From contig NZ_CP080267.1 in NCBI RefSeq assembly GCF_019431375.1, forward strand, positions 3,407,501-3,471,500: a stretch of DNA of 64,000 bases, in the 5' to 3' direction. Position numbers and translations under genes: made by a program. Below are positions 57,546 through 64,000 of the stretch, piece after piece. The notes beneath the pieces were generated by a model. It saw only the letters and a list, made by a program, of their open reading frames with translations. It had not been told where the DNA came from and did not search any database. Within the stretch, counting starts at the first letter, position 1, and every line of letters starts with the position of its first letter. The DNA is from Alcanivorax sp. (GTDB lineage: Bacteria; Pseudomonadota; Gammaproteobacteria; Pseudomonadales; Alcanivoracaceae).

Positions 57546-59500
57546 GCGCATTCTCCTTGTGGTTGTGTGTGGCTGGAGTTCATATCGTTGAGCAGTTCCC
57601 CGGCCAGGGTGTCGGCGGCCCGGCTGGCCATGGCCATGATGGTCACCTGGGGGTTGGCACCCAGGCTGGTGGGTACGCTGGCGCCGTCCATCACGTACAG
57701 GCCCGGATGGCCGAATACCCGGTGATCGCTGTCGCAGACGCCATCCCGGGGAGAGGCAGCAATACGGGCGGTACCCAGCGGGTGATAGGCGCTGATCAGG
57801 AAATCCGTGGGTTTCAGTGGCGAGCGCAGAAAGCGTTCCAGCTCGGTGTGGTTATGGATGCGAACGATGCGATTCAGGCCGGGAATCAGAACCTGTTCGG
57901 CGCCGGCATCCAGATACCAGCAGGCCAGGGCATGGATGCCGCGTTTGAACAGGACGAAGTCCTTTCGGTTCATATGGTAGCGGATCAGTGGCAGGCCCCG
58001 GTGTGGGCCCCGACGAACCCGCCCCTCGCTAGTATCGCGGATCATGAAGCCGAAATAGGCGGTGTGCGGATAGTCTTCGGTATAGTGCACCCAGTCCTGG
58101 CCGACCAAGGGGTTGAGCAGGCTGTGGCCGGCCAGGGGAATGGTGCCGCCCTCGAACATCAGGCCCTGTTCTTCCCAGTCGGATACACCATAGCCCTGGG
58201 GGATGCTGCGGCTGTTGGCAAGATCCCTGTCCGGAAACAGGGCGTTGACTACTCCTGCCGGGTGCAGGGTCAGGTGGCGGCCCAGGTGTGGGTTACGTAC
58301 TCCCTGTTGTTGCAGGAACAGGGGGGTGAACAGGCTGCCCATGGCAACAATGGTTCGCTGGCAGGTCAGGTTCAGGGTGATCGGGTGCCCGGCGGCGTTG
58401 ATGCCGCGGGCGGTGACGCCGGTAATACGTTTTCCCTGTCGCTGCAGCCGCTCGGCCCGGAAACCGCTAAACAGGAAGGCGCCTCGTTCCAGTGCGCGCG
58501 GAATGTAGCTCACATTGGTGGACTGTTTGGCGTCCGTGGGACATCCAAACTGGCACAGTCCCTGGCCGTCACAGCCCTGGGCGTTGCGCATCAGCGGCTG
58601 GCGCTGCAAGAAGCCGTTGGCGGCGGCCCCCCGGTCGATGAGGTCGCCAATCGGGCCGACGGTCTCTGTGGTGGCTCGCTGAACACAGAGCATGCGCTCC
58701 ACGCCCTCGAACCAGGGAGCCATGGCCTGTTCGGTGAAATCCTGCAGCCCCTGTTCCCGCCAGCGGGCCAGCACCGAGGCCGGGGTGCGCATGCAGGTGC
58801 CGGAATTGATGGTGGTGGTACCGCCCACGTTGCAGCCCACCGGCACCGGGATAATGGCGTTGCCGGTGGCCACGGTGGCCCCCCAGCTGCGGTAGAGCTT
58901 CGGGATCACCTCGGTGAGTTTGCCGTTGAAGTGGCTACGATCGTAGTACTCGCCTTCCTCGATGATCACCACGGCCAGGCCTCGGCAGGCCAGTTCGTAG
59001 GCCGCAGCGGCACCACCAGCGCCGCTGCCCAGGATCACCACGTCCGCCTCCAGGGTCATATCCTCTTCGCAGTCCCTGGCAGCGGTGATCTGCTGCTGCC
59101 AGCGGAAGGTTTCAATCTGGGCGGGCAGCTGCACAGGTTCCCGGCAGCCGGTGGCCTGCTCCACCTTCTCATCCAGCACATAGGCGGCCTTGAAGGGGAG
59201 AGCCAGCAGGCGCAGAAGTTTGCCGGATACCGGGGTGGCGGCCAGTTTGTCGAGAAAGCGTTGTTGCTGTTTGAGGCTGGCGCGGCGAAAGGCGCGCCCC
59301 CGCACCAGGCGGTGACGGTTGTCGAGCCACAGCAAGCCGGCTTTCAGGCTGCGCTGCAGGGCCGGGTGACCGGCCAGTTGCGCATCCATCTTGCCGAGCA
59401 GGGCGTCGGTATTTGCCGCCGGCAATGTCTTCCCGGCCGGAAACAGGGCGCGGCACAGGGCGATGGCGGTGGGGTGTTGGCGAAGTGTGAATTGTCCCAT
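57542..59500 (-). CDS. GMC-family FAD oxidoreductase, long-chain fatty alcohol oxidase-like
   Basis: A 652-residue flavoprotein. An N-terminal helical region of about 150 residues precedes the FAD motif VVILGSGAGGAAAAYELACR (near 172-191). GCNVGGTTTINSGT is the second GMC motif, and a Cys-rich stretch GCDGQGLCQFGCPTDAKQST lies near 311. The C-terminal active-site block ISAYHPLGTARIA and DGASVPTSLGANPQVTIMAM is intact. The long N-terminus and Cys-rich loop match fatty-alcohol oxidases/dehydrogenases rather than choline dehydrogenase. ATG at 59500 is chosen; the frame extends 30 residues upstream without support. First gene of an operon with two downstream partners. Confidence 0.82.
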   Translation of the reverse strand: MGQFTLRQHPTAIALCRALFPAGKTLPAANTDALLGKMDAQLAGHPALQRSLKAGLLWLDNRHRLVRGRAFRRASLKQQQRFLDKLAATPVSGKLLRLLALPFKAAYVLDEKVEQATGCREPVQLPAQIETFRWQQQITAARDCEEDMTLEADVVILGSGAGGAAAAYELACRGLAVVIIEEGEYYDRSHFNGKLTEVIPKLYRSWGATVATGNAIIPVPVGCNVGGTTTINSGTCMRTPASVLARWREQGLQDFTEQAMAPWFEGVERMLCVQRATTETVGPIGDLIDRGAAANGFLQRQPLMRNAQGCDGQGLCQFGCPTDAKQSTNVSYIPRALERGAFLFSGFRAERLQRQGKRITGVTARGINAAGHPITLNLTCQRTIVAMGSLFTPLFLQQQGVRNPHLGRHLTLHPAGVVNALFPDRDLANSRSIPQGYGVSDWEEQGLMFEGGTIPLAGHSLLNPLVGQDWVHYTEDYPHTAYFGFMIRDTSEGRVRRGPHRGLPLIRYHMNRKDFVLFKRGIHALACWYLDAGAEQVLIPGLNRIVRIHNHTELERFLRSPLKPTDFLISAYHPLGTARIAASPRDGVCDSDHRVFGHPGLYVMDGASVPTSLGANPQVTIMAMASRAADTLAGELLNDMNSSHTQPQGECA

Positions 59501-59620
59501 GGCTTCAGTGTAGCTGGCACAAGAAAGCGTGCTTGTCCTCAGTGACAGCCACCCATTGTGGCTGCGGACAAAAACCTTGATGTCGATCAAGGCGAGGGGG
59601 GCGGTAAGGAGAGAGGATAG

Positions 59621-59700
59621 CAGCGGGATATGATCCCGCTGCGTATGCTTCCGGTTGTCTCCGGAAACTCTTTGGCCCCGGTCTACGGGGCCTTTCTTTA
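59621..59700 (+). ncRNA. Candidate structured RNA ending in an intrinsic terminator
   Basis: Between two minus-strand genes the plus strand carries cagcggga-tatga-tcccgctg (59621-59641, perfect 8 pairs), ccgg-ttgtct-ccgg (59651-59664) and ggccccg-gtcta-cggggcc followed by TTTCTTTA (59674-59700), a good terminator. No plus-strand gene ends here, so either a small RNA of about 80-120 bases ends at this point or the hairpins are mRNA or DNA elements of the minus strand. No convincing promoter was found. Confidence 0.35.
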
Positions 59701-59757
59701 TGTCTCTTCAGATTGATGGCTGCCCCGCCGGCAAGCAACGGGGCAGCGACTTTCCGG

Positions 59758-60789
59758 TTATTGCTCGGTCTCCTCTGCAGGTGGATCTTCTTCCGGTTCA
59801 CAGTCGGTACCCACGACCACCGCATGGGCGGCCACATAAAGTGGGTCGGCTTCCACCGGGATGGTGAAGTTCAGCATGCTGGTGGGTTCCAGTGGTTCCT
59901 GGGTGTTGCCGAACAGCCCCGGTGCATTGGTGGGCAGTTCTTCTGCCCCGGCGTAGACATGGGCCTCCAGCAGGCCGAAGCCTTCGAAGGTTTCATAGGT
60001 CAGATGCAGGAAGCTGCCGTCGTACGTGTAGCTGACGGTGCCCACATGGGTGCCCTTGCTGAGATCATGCTGGCCTGCGCCTGCATACAGATCCACGCTG
60101 CTGTCGTCACCGGGCAGCACGGTGATTTGCCAGCCCCAGTTGCCGAAGCCAAGTTCCTCGAAGGTCTTGTCACCAACGCCATAGGCGGTTTCAGCACCCG
60201 GGCATACCGGCGGGGGCGGATCGTCGTCCTCGCAGTCAATCAGGTACTCGCTCCAGGTAGCCCAGTTGCCTCTGCGCACGATGTTGTCACCATCGGCCCA
60301 GGCGGTTTCCTCCTGGGTGCTATCGCCGTCGGTCTTGCTGACGACTGCATGGGCAGCCAGAGCAACCAGATCGCCACATTCGGCGGTCAGATCATCCAGG
60401 GGTATCTTGAACTGGAAGGTGTCGGTTTCCAGGTCCTCGGCGACATAGGGGAACTGGCCGGGAATCGGGCTGCCGTTATTGGTTTGCGGCATGTCATCCA
60501 GGGACTCGCCGACAAACAGGTGGACTTCATTGAGCAGCCAGCCGCCGGTGGTTTCATAGGTGATGTAGAGGAAATGGGCATCGGTTTCCAGACAGACGGT
60601 GCCCACATCAATGGTTTGCCCGGCGAACAGGGTGCGGCAGGGTTCGCTGGGGTCAATCTTACTGGTTGCCGATCGTGCGTCGGCGGTGAGGCCGTTACCG
60701 GAACTGCCGCCACCGCCACAACTTGCCAGCAGGGCGGAAAACACAAATAGCCAAAAGGCCGTGAACAGGGATTTGGGGTGGGTAACCAT
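59758..60789 (-). CDS. Lipoprotein with two copies of a beta-rich domain
   Basis: A 343-residue secreted protein with signal MVTHPKSLFTAFWLFVFSAL and lipobox LASC (Cys near 24), then a Gly/Ser linker (GGGGSSGNG). The mature part holds two related domains: FLYITYETTGGWLLNEVHLF ... FKIPL ... ALAAHAVV (about 65-155) and FLHLTYETFEGFGLLEAHVY ... FTIPV ... YVAAHAVV (about 235-320). Four or more cysteines could form disulphides. Function unknown; surface-exposed location is inferred. ATG follows aaggagtctggtc. A CRP-type site lies 95 bases upstream. Confidence 0.75.
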   Translation of the reverse strand: MVTHPKSLFTAFWLFVFSALLASCGGGGSSGNGLTADARSATSKIDPSEPCRTLFAGQTIDVGTVCLETDAHFLYITYETTGGWLLNEVHLFVGESLDDMPQTNNGSPIPGQFPYVAEDLETDTFQFKIPLDDLTAECGDLVALAAHAVVSKTDGDSTQEETAWADGDNIVRRGNWATWSEYLIDCEDDDPPPPVCPGAETAYGVGDKTFEELGFGNWGWQITVLPGDDSSVDLYAGAGQHDLSKGTHVGTVSYTYDGSFLHLTYETFEGFGLLEAHVYAGAEELPTNAPGLFGNTQEPLEPTSMLNFTIPVEADPLYVAAHAVVVGTDCEPEEDPPAEETEQ

Positions 60790-60883
60790 GACCAGACTCC
60801 TTACTGGGTCGCGGTTACTGGCTCAACTGCGTGACTGGGTCAGTAAACCGTTGGGATAGACATAGGGGATAAACAACCTTTTT

Positions 60884-60899
60884 TGTGAGGTGCATCACA
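60884..60899. promoter_or_regulatory. CRP/Vfr-type binding site
   Basis: TGTGA-ggtgca-TCACA is a perfect match to the TGTGA-N6-TCACA consensus of cAMP receptor proteins. It lies 95 bases upstream of the lipoprotein start, in the 319-base gap before the reductase stop. The regulated promoter is probably that of the lipoprotein gene, but the -10/-35 could not be fixed. Confidence 0.65.
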
Positions 60900-61073
60900 A
60901 AATCTAGCACCGTGAACGGGGCGTGAGAGTCCGGCGCGGGGCTGAATTTTTTTCTCAGTGTTTTCTGCGAGCGGGCTGGCTATTTTGTATGGCTTTTTCA
61001 TTAGTGAAAAAAGCGTACATTTTGGCAGTGAACAAGAAAGAATAGCGCGGCTATGCAGTGCACAGAGAAAGAG

Positions 61074-61097
61074 GGCCACCGGCAGAAGCCGGTGGCC
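61074..61097 (-). terminator. Terminator of the acyl-CoA reductase gene
   Basis: ggccaccgg-cttctg-ccggtggcc (minus strand), nine perfect pairs, followed on the minus strand by ctctttctct. The U-tract is imperfect but the stem and position, 12 bases after the stop, fit. Confidence 0.75.
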
Positions 61098-61108
61098 GGA
61101 GGGCGTGC

Positions 61109-63115
61109 TTACCAGTGAATGCCTTTGAAGAGGCGTGAGAAGGCCGCCTGTTCGCGGCGAATCTTCTTCGGGGAGCTTTCCTTGTCACCCAGGGCGGCGG
61201 AGGAATCCGAGAACAGCTTGTAGCCGGTATTCATGATGGTCTCGGTGACCTTGGGGGTCAGGAAGTGCATTACCTGGCCCATCACGCCCAGGTTGGTGGC
61301 GATGCGCTTGGGCTGGCGCACGATGGCGTCGCAGATCATGTCTGCCGCCTGGGCCGGGCTGATGGTGGGCACATGGTTATAGATCTTGGTGGGCGCAATC
61401 ATCGGGGTACGCACCAGCGGCATATTGATAGTGGTGAAACGAATGCCCTCATGGGCCAGTTCGCTTGAGGCGCAGCGGGTGAACGCGTCCAGCGCTGCTT
61501 TGGACGCCACATAGGCGGAGAAGCGGGGTGCATTGGTGAGTACCCCGATACTGGAAATATTGATCACATGACCGCCGCCACGCTCGATCATCCCTGGCAT
61601 CAATTGCATGATCAGGCGCAGCGCGCCGAAGTAGTTGAGCTGCATGGTGCGCTCGTAATCGTGGAAACGATCAAAGGAATGCACCACGGAACGGCGGATG
61701 GAGCGGCCGGCGTTGTTGACCAGCACATCCACGTGGCCGTGGTCGGCGATCACCTGCTGGATCAGATCATCCACGCTGTTCAGGTCCGACACGTCGCAGC
61801 TGTAGGCCTGGGCAGTGCCGCCCAGCTGGTCGATTTCGTGCAGGGTCTCTTCCAGTTTTTCCGCGGTGCGCGCAATCACCAGTACGGTGGCGCCGGCCCG
61901 GGCCAGTTTCAGGGCGGTTGCCTTGCCGATGCCGGAGGTGGCGCCGGTGACCATGACTACCTTGCCCTCCACGCGCTCGGGCAGGGTGGGCAAAGGTTGC
62001 AACTCATCCTTGCGGTCGCCGCGATCCGGGTCCAGATGGTTTTCCCAGAAGTCCCACAGTTGCTGGATATAGCCTTCCAGGTCCGGCACCTCGATGTTGC
62101 TGCCGGCCAGCGCTTCCCTGGCACGCTGGTTGTCGTACTCGGTGGGGAAGGTGAGAAATTGCAGGGCTGATGGCGGAATGTCCAGGTTCTCCAGTACCGT
62201 GTTGACCACCAGCTTCGGCGTCATGGCGCTGACGCCTTTCTTGACGAAGCCGGGGACGGCGTTGAACAGACTGTTATCCAGTTTCACCGGCCAACGGGGG
62301 GCCTGGGCGGCACCGGCAATGATGTCCATCAGCTCGCCCAGGTTGTAGCTGCGATCGGCGGTGAGGTGGAAACACTGGCCATCATGGTCCGGCTGGTGGG
62401 CAATGTGATCCAGGGCGTCGGCCACGAAGTCCACCGGCACCACATTGAAGTGGCCGCCTTCTACGCCAATCAATGGCATCCAGTTGGGTAGCACATCCTT
62501 GAGTTTCTGGATCAGCTTGAACATGTAGTAGGGGCCGTCGACCTTGTCCATCTCGCCGGTCTCGGAGTGACCGACCACCATGGACGGCCGGTAGATGCGC
62601 CAGGGCAGTTTGCTTTCCTGGCGCACCAGGGCCTCGGACTCATGCTTGGTGAGTAGGTAGGGGTCATCCAGGCCGGTGGCCTCTTCGAACATGTCTTCGG
62701 TAAAGGTGCCGTTGTAGAGGCCGGCAGCGGCAATGGAAGAAACATGGTGAAAACAACCTGCCTCCAGCTTTTCAGCCAGTTTCAGGGTTTGCCGGGTGCC
62801 TTCGATGTTGGTGTAGCGCTGGGTGTTCTCGTCGGCGGTCAGGTCATAGATGGCCGCCAGATGAAAGAAGTGATCCACCTGACCGGTCAGGTCATCCTGG
62901 TCCCGCTTGCTGACACCCAGCAGTTTTTCGTTGATATCGCCCTGGATGGCCACCAGACGATCGGCGTCCACACCCAGCCGACGACGCAGGGCGTCCAGCT
63001 TGTATTCGGAGCCGGAGCGCACCAGGGCAAAAACCCGGCTGTTCTCACGTTTGAGCAGACGACCAACCAGAAAACGACCAATAAAGCCGGTGGCACCGGT
63101 GACGAAGTAGTTCAT
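61109..63115 (-). CDS. Two-domain fatty acyl-CoA reductase (alcohol-forming)
   Basis: A 668-residue protein of two fused SDR domains. The N-terminal extended SDR has the NAD(P) motif TGATGFIGRFL (residues 6-16) and active-site YLLTK (near 153-157); the C-terminal classical SDR has TGATSGIG (near 392-399), NNAG (near 467) and YVASK (near 531-535). This is the layout of the Marinobacter Maqu_2507-type reductase, which turns fatty acyl-CoA through the aldehyde to fatty alcohol for wax esters. ATG follows aaggggaaagca. Divergent from a FabR/DesT-like regulator with several operator-like repeats between them. Confidence 0.9.
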   Translation of the reverse strand: MNYFVTGATGFIGRFLVGRLLKRENSRVFALVRSGSEYKLDALRRRLGVDADRLVAIQGDINEKLLGVSKRDQDDLTGQVDHFFHLAAIYDLTADENTQRYTNIEGTRQTLKLAEKLEAGCFHHVSSIAAAGLYNGTFTEDMFEEATGLDDPYLLTKHESEALVRQESKLPWRIYRPSMVVGHSETGEMDKVDGPYYMFKLIQKLKDVLPNWMPLIGVEGGHFNVVPVDFVADALDHIAHQPDHDGQCFHLTADRSYNLGELMDIIAGAAQAPRWPVKLDNSLFNAVPGFVKKGVSAMTPKLVVNTVLENLDIPPSALQFLTFPTEYDNQRAREALAGSNIEVPDLEGYIQQLWDFWENHLDPDRGDRKDELQPLPTLPERVEGKVVMVTGATSGIGKATALKLARAGATVLVIARTAEKLEETLHEIDQLGGTAQAYSCDVSDLNSVDDLIQQVIADHGHVDVLVNNAGRSIRRSVVHSFDRFHDYERTMQLNYFGALRLIMQLMPGMIERGGGHVINISSIGVLTNAPRFSAYVASKAALDAFTRCASSELAHEGIRFTTINMPLVRTPMIAPTKIYNHVPTISPAQAADMICDAIVRQPKRIATNLGVMGQVMHFLTPKVTETIMNTGYKLFSDSSAALGDKESSPKKIRREQAAFSRLFKGIHW

Positions 63116-63217
63116 TGCTTTCCCCTTTTGCTTCCCTGCTGCCCGCTGTAGGCAGGCAGTCTGTGTTGTAGCGCTAGTTGATGATGCGCCGTGAGATCGG
63201 TAAGAGCCAAATTTCTT

Positions 63218-63235
63218 GCCTTACAACTGTAAGGC
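63218..63235. promoter_or_regulatory. Perfect 8-base dyad downstream of the reductase -10
   Basis: GCCTTACA-AC-TGTAAGGC, an 18-base inverted repeat with perfect arms. It lies two bases downstream of the putative reductase -10, so a bound protein would cover the transcription start; alternatively it is a hairpin at the 5' end of the mRNA. Confidence 0.6.
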
Positions 63236-63237
63236 GA

Positions 63238-63267
63238 ATTCTCTTTCAGCTAACACTTGTTTGTCAA
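63238..63267 (-). promoter_or_regulatory. Putative promoter of the acyl-CoA reductase gene
   Basis: On the minus strand TTGACA (63262-63267) is followed after 18 bases by GAGAAT (63238-63243). The -35 is perfect, the -10 moderate. An inverted repeat (63249-63264) overlaps the -35 and spacer. Confidence 0.6.
63249..63264. promoter_or_regulatory. Operator-like repeat in the reductase promoter
   Basis: GCTAACACTTGTTTGT matches the repeat at 63326-63341 at 13 of 16 positions. It overlaps the -35 of the reductase promoter, a repressor position. Probably bound by the adjacent TetR protein (inference). Confidence 0.55.
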
Positions 63268-63325
63268 AGGTTATTATGTAACCAGTATGTAGTTGCGCGA
63301 TGAGCGGGATTCATGGGAATATTTA

Positions 63326-63341
63326 ACTAACACTCGTTAGT
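63326..63341. promoter_or_regulatory. Operator-like inverted repeat before the TetR gene
   Basis: ACTAAC-ACTC-GTTAGT is a perfect 6-base inverted repeat ending 9 bases before the regulator's ATG, where binding would block its own expression. A further dyad GGTTA-TTATG-TAACC lies at 63269-63283. Confidence 0.6.
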
Positions 63342-63350
63342 GGTAATGTT

Positions 63351-63983
63351 ATGGCTGAAACAACACGACAGCGGCAGAAGCGACAAACCCGGGAGCGCAT
63401 TCTGGAAGCCGCCCGCACCCTTATGGCCGGGGGCCGTGGCCTGGATAGTCTGGGGCTGCGGGAAGTCGCCCGGGAATCCGGGCTTGCCGCCACCTCTCTG
63501 TACAACCACTTCCCGGACATGGATGCCCTGGGACTGGCGTTGATCGACTCCTGCTGTTTCCGGTTGCGTTCAGCCATGGAATACGAGCGGCGCAGCATGA
63601 TCGAAATCGGCCCGGCCCAGGCGGTGAAAGAGCTGGTGGGCCGTTTTGTCCGTTACCTGAACGACTATGAAAATGATTTTCGGCTGCTGGTGCAACAGCG
63701 CCTGGGCAGCCATGACCGCTACCGGATGCGTATCCAGCGGGAGCTGCAATTGCTGGTGGATGAGCTGGCTGAGGATGTTCGCCAGGCGGTGGCGGCCCAG
63801 GGACGCGAGCCGGTGCCGGCGGAGCAGGAGGCGGAGGCGGCCATTGCCATCATGTTTGGCGCCGGCATTTCCATGCTCGACAACACGGCAAGTGCTCGCA
63901 GAGTGCTGGCGGATCATGCCTGCCTGCAGCTGGAAATGATGGCCCTGGGGGGGCGAATGATGGCCCAGGGTATGCGCCTTTAA
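63351..63983 (+). CDS. TetR family regulator, FabR/DesT-like
   Basis: A 210-residue one-component regulator. N-terminal helix-turn-helix: RERILEAARTLM, LGLREVARESGLAATSLYNH (about 36-55) and FPDMDALGLALID, close to FabR, the sensor of unsaturated acyl chains in enterobacteria. The C-terminal ligand domain (NDFRLLVQQRLGSHDRYRMR, DELAEDVRQAV, AIAIMFGAGISMLDN) also follows the FabR pattern. Ligand is likely an acyl-CoA or acyl-ACP (inference). ATG at 63351 with taatgtt upstream and no strong ribosome-binding site. Divergent from the acyl-CoA reductase gene, its probable target. Confidence 0.82.
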   Translation: MAETTRQRQKRQTRERILEAARTLMAGGRGLDSLGLREVARESGLAATSLYNHFPDMDALGLALIDSCCFRLRSAMEYERRSMIEIGPAQAVKELVGRFVRYLNDYENDFRLLVQQRLGSHDRYRMRIQRELQLLVDELAEDVRQAVAAQGREPVPAEQEAEAAIAIMFGAGISMLDNTASARRVLADHACLQLEMMALGGRMMAQGMRL

Positions 63984-64000
63984 CTGCCCGGCGTTGCCAT

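Noticed and set aside
57557..59545. 662-codon plus-strand frame opposite the GMC oxidoreductase
   Set aside because: The minus-strand protein carries intact FAD and active-site motifs; the plus frame is low-complexity shadow sequence.

Overview
The window is a housekeeping stretch of a gammaproteobacterial chromosome. Gene order (rRNA, then birA-coaX, four tRNAs, tuf, tRNA-Trp, secE-nusG, rplKAJL-rpoBC, rpsLG-fusA-tuf, the S10/spc/alpha operons, uvrA, an MFS carrier and ssb) is that of Pseudomonas-like bacteria. The fatty-acid and fatty-alcohol genes, above all a two-domain fatty acyl-CoA reductase of the Marinobacter/Alcanivorax type, suggest an Alcanivorax-like marine hydrocarbon degrader. 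That assignment is inference; no species is claimed.

Layout. 1-2066: 3' part of a 23S rRNA gene, 5S rRNA and a terminator. 2067-2946: repeats, a small conserved minus-strand gene and a non-coding stretch. 2947-6998: acyl-CoA synthetase, birA, coaX and a SPOR-like membrane protein. 7082-9064: five tRNA genes around the first tuf gene. 9108-21149: secE-nusG, rplK-rplA, rplJ-rplL, rpoB-rpoC. 21180-25728: str operon with the second tuf. 25867-39737: S10, spc and alpha operons without a break, closed by a strong terminator. 39809-47308: DOPA-dioxygenase-like protein, a hypothetical, a glycerophosphodiesterase lipoprotein, uvrA, a CsgD-like regulator and a YajR-like MFS carrier. 47414-51718: ssb and three type II secretion genes (gspN, gspC, gspD). 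51812-54302: a class III nucleotide cyclase with a TPR lipoprotein. 54577-63983: alpha/beta hydrolase, NTP-pyrophosphatase-like protein, a three-gene operon with a fatty-alcohol-oxidase-like flavoprotein, a duplicated-domain lipoprotein, the fatty acyl-CoA reductase and a divergent FabR/DesT-like TetR regulator.

Much of the regulation can be read from the DNA: close sigma70 promoters ahead of the str, S10 and alpha operons; attenuator-like hairpins in the S10 leader, between nusG and rplK and between rplL and rpoB; a long rplJ leader; a perfect TGTGA-N6-TCACA cAMP-receptor site near the lipoprotein gene; and a set of inverted repeats between the acyl-CoA reductase and its divergent regulator.

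The first half is conserved and ordinary. No CRISPR array, prophage or insertion sequence was seen. The least described material is the right-hand lipid region: the oxidase / 153-aa / lipocalin-like operon, the lipoprotein with its CRP-type site, and the operator array of the reductase-regulator pair.
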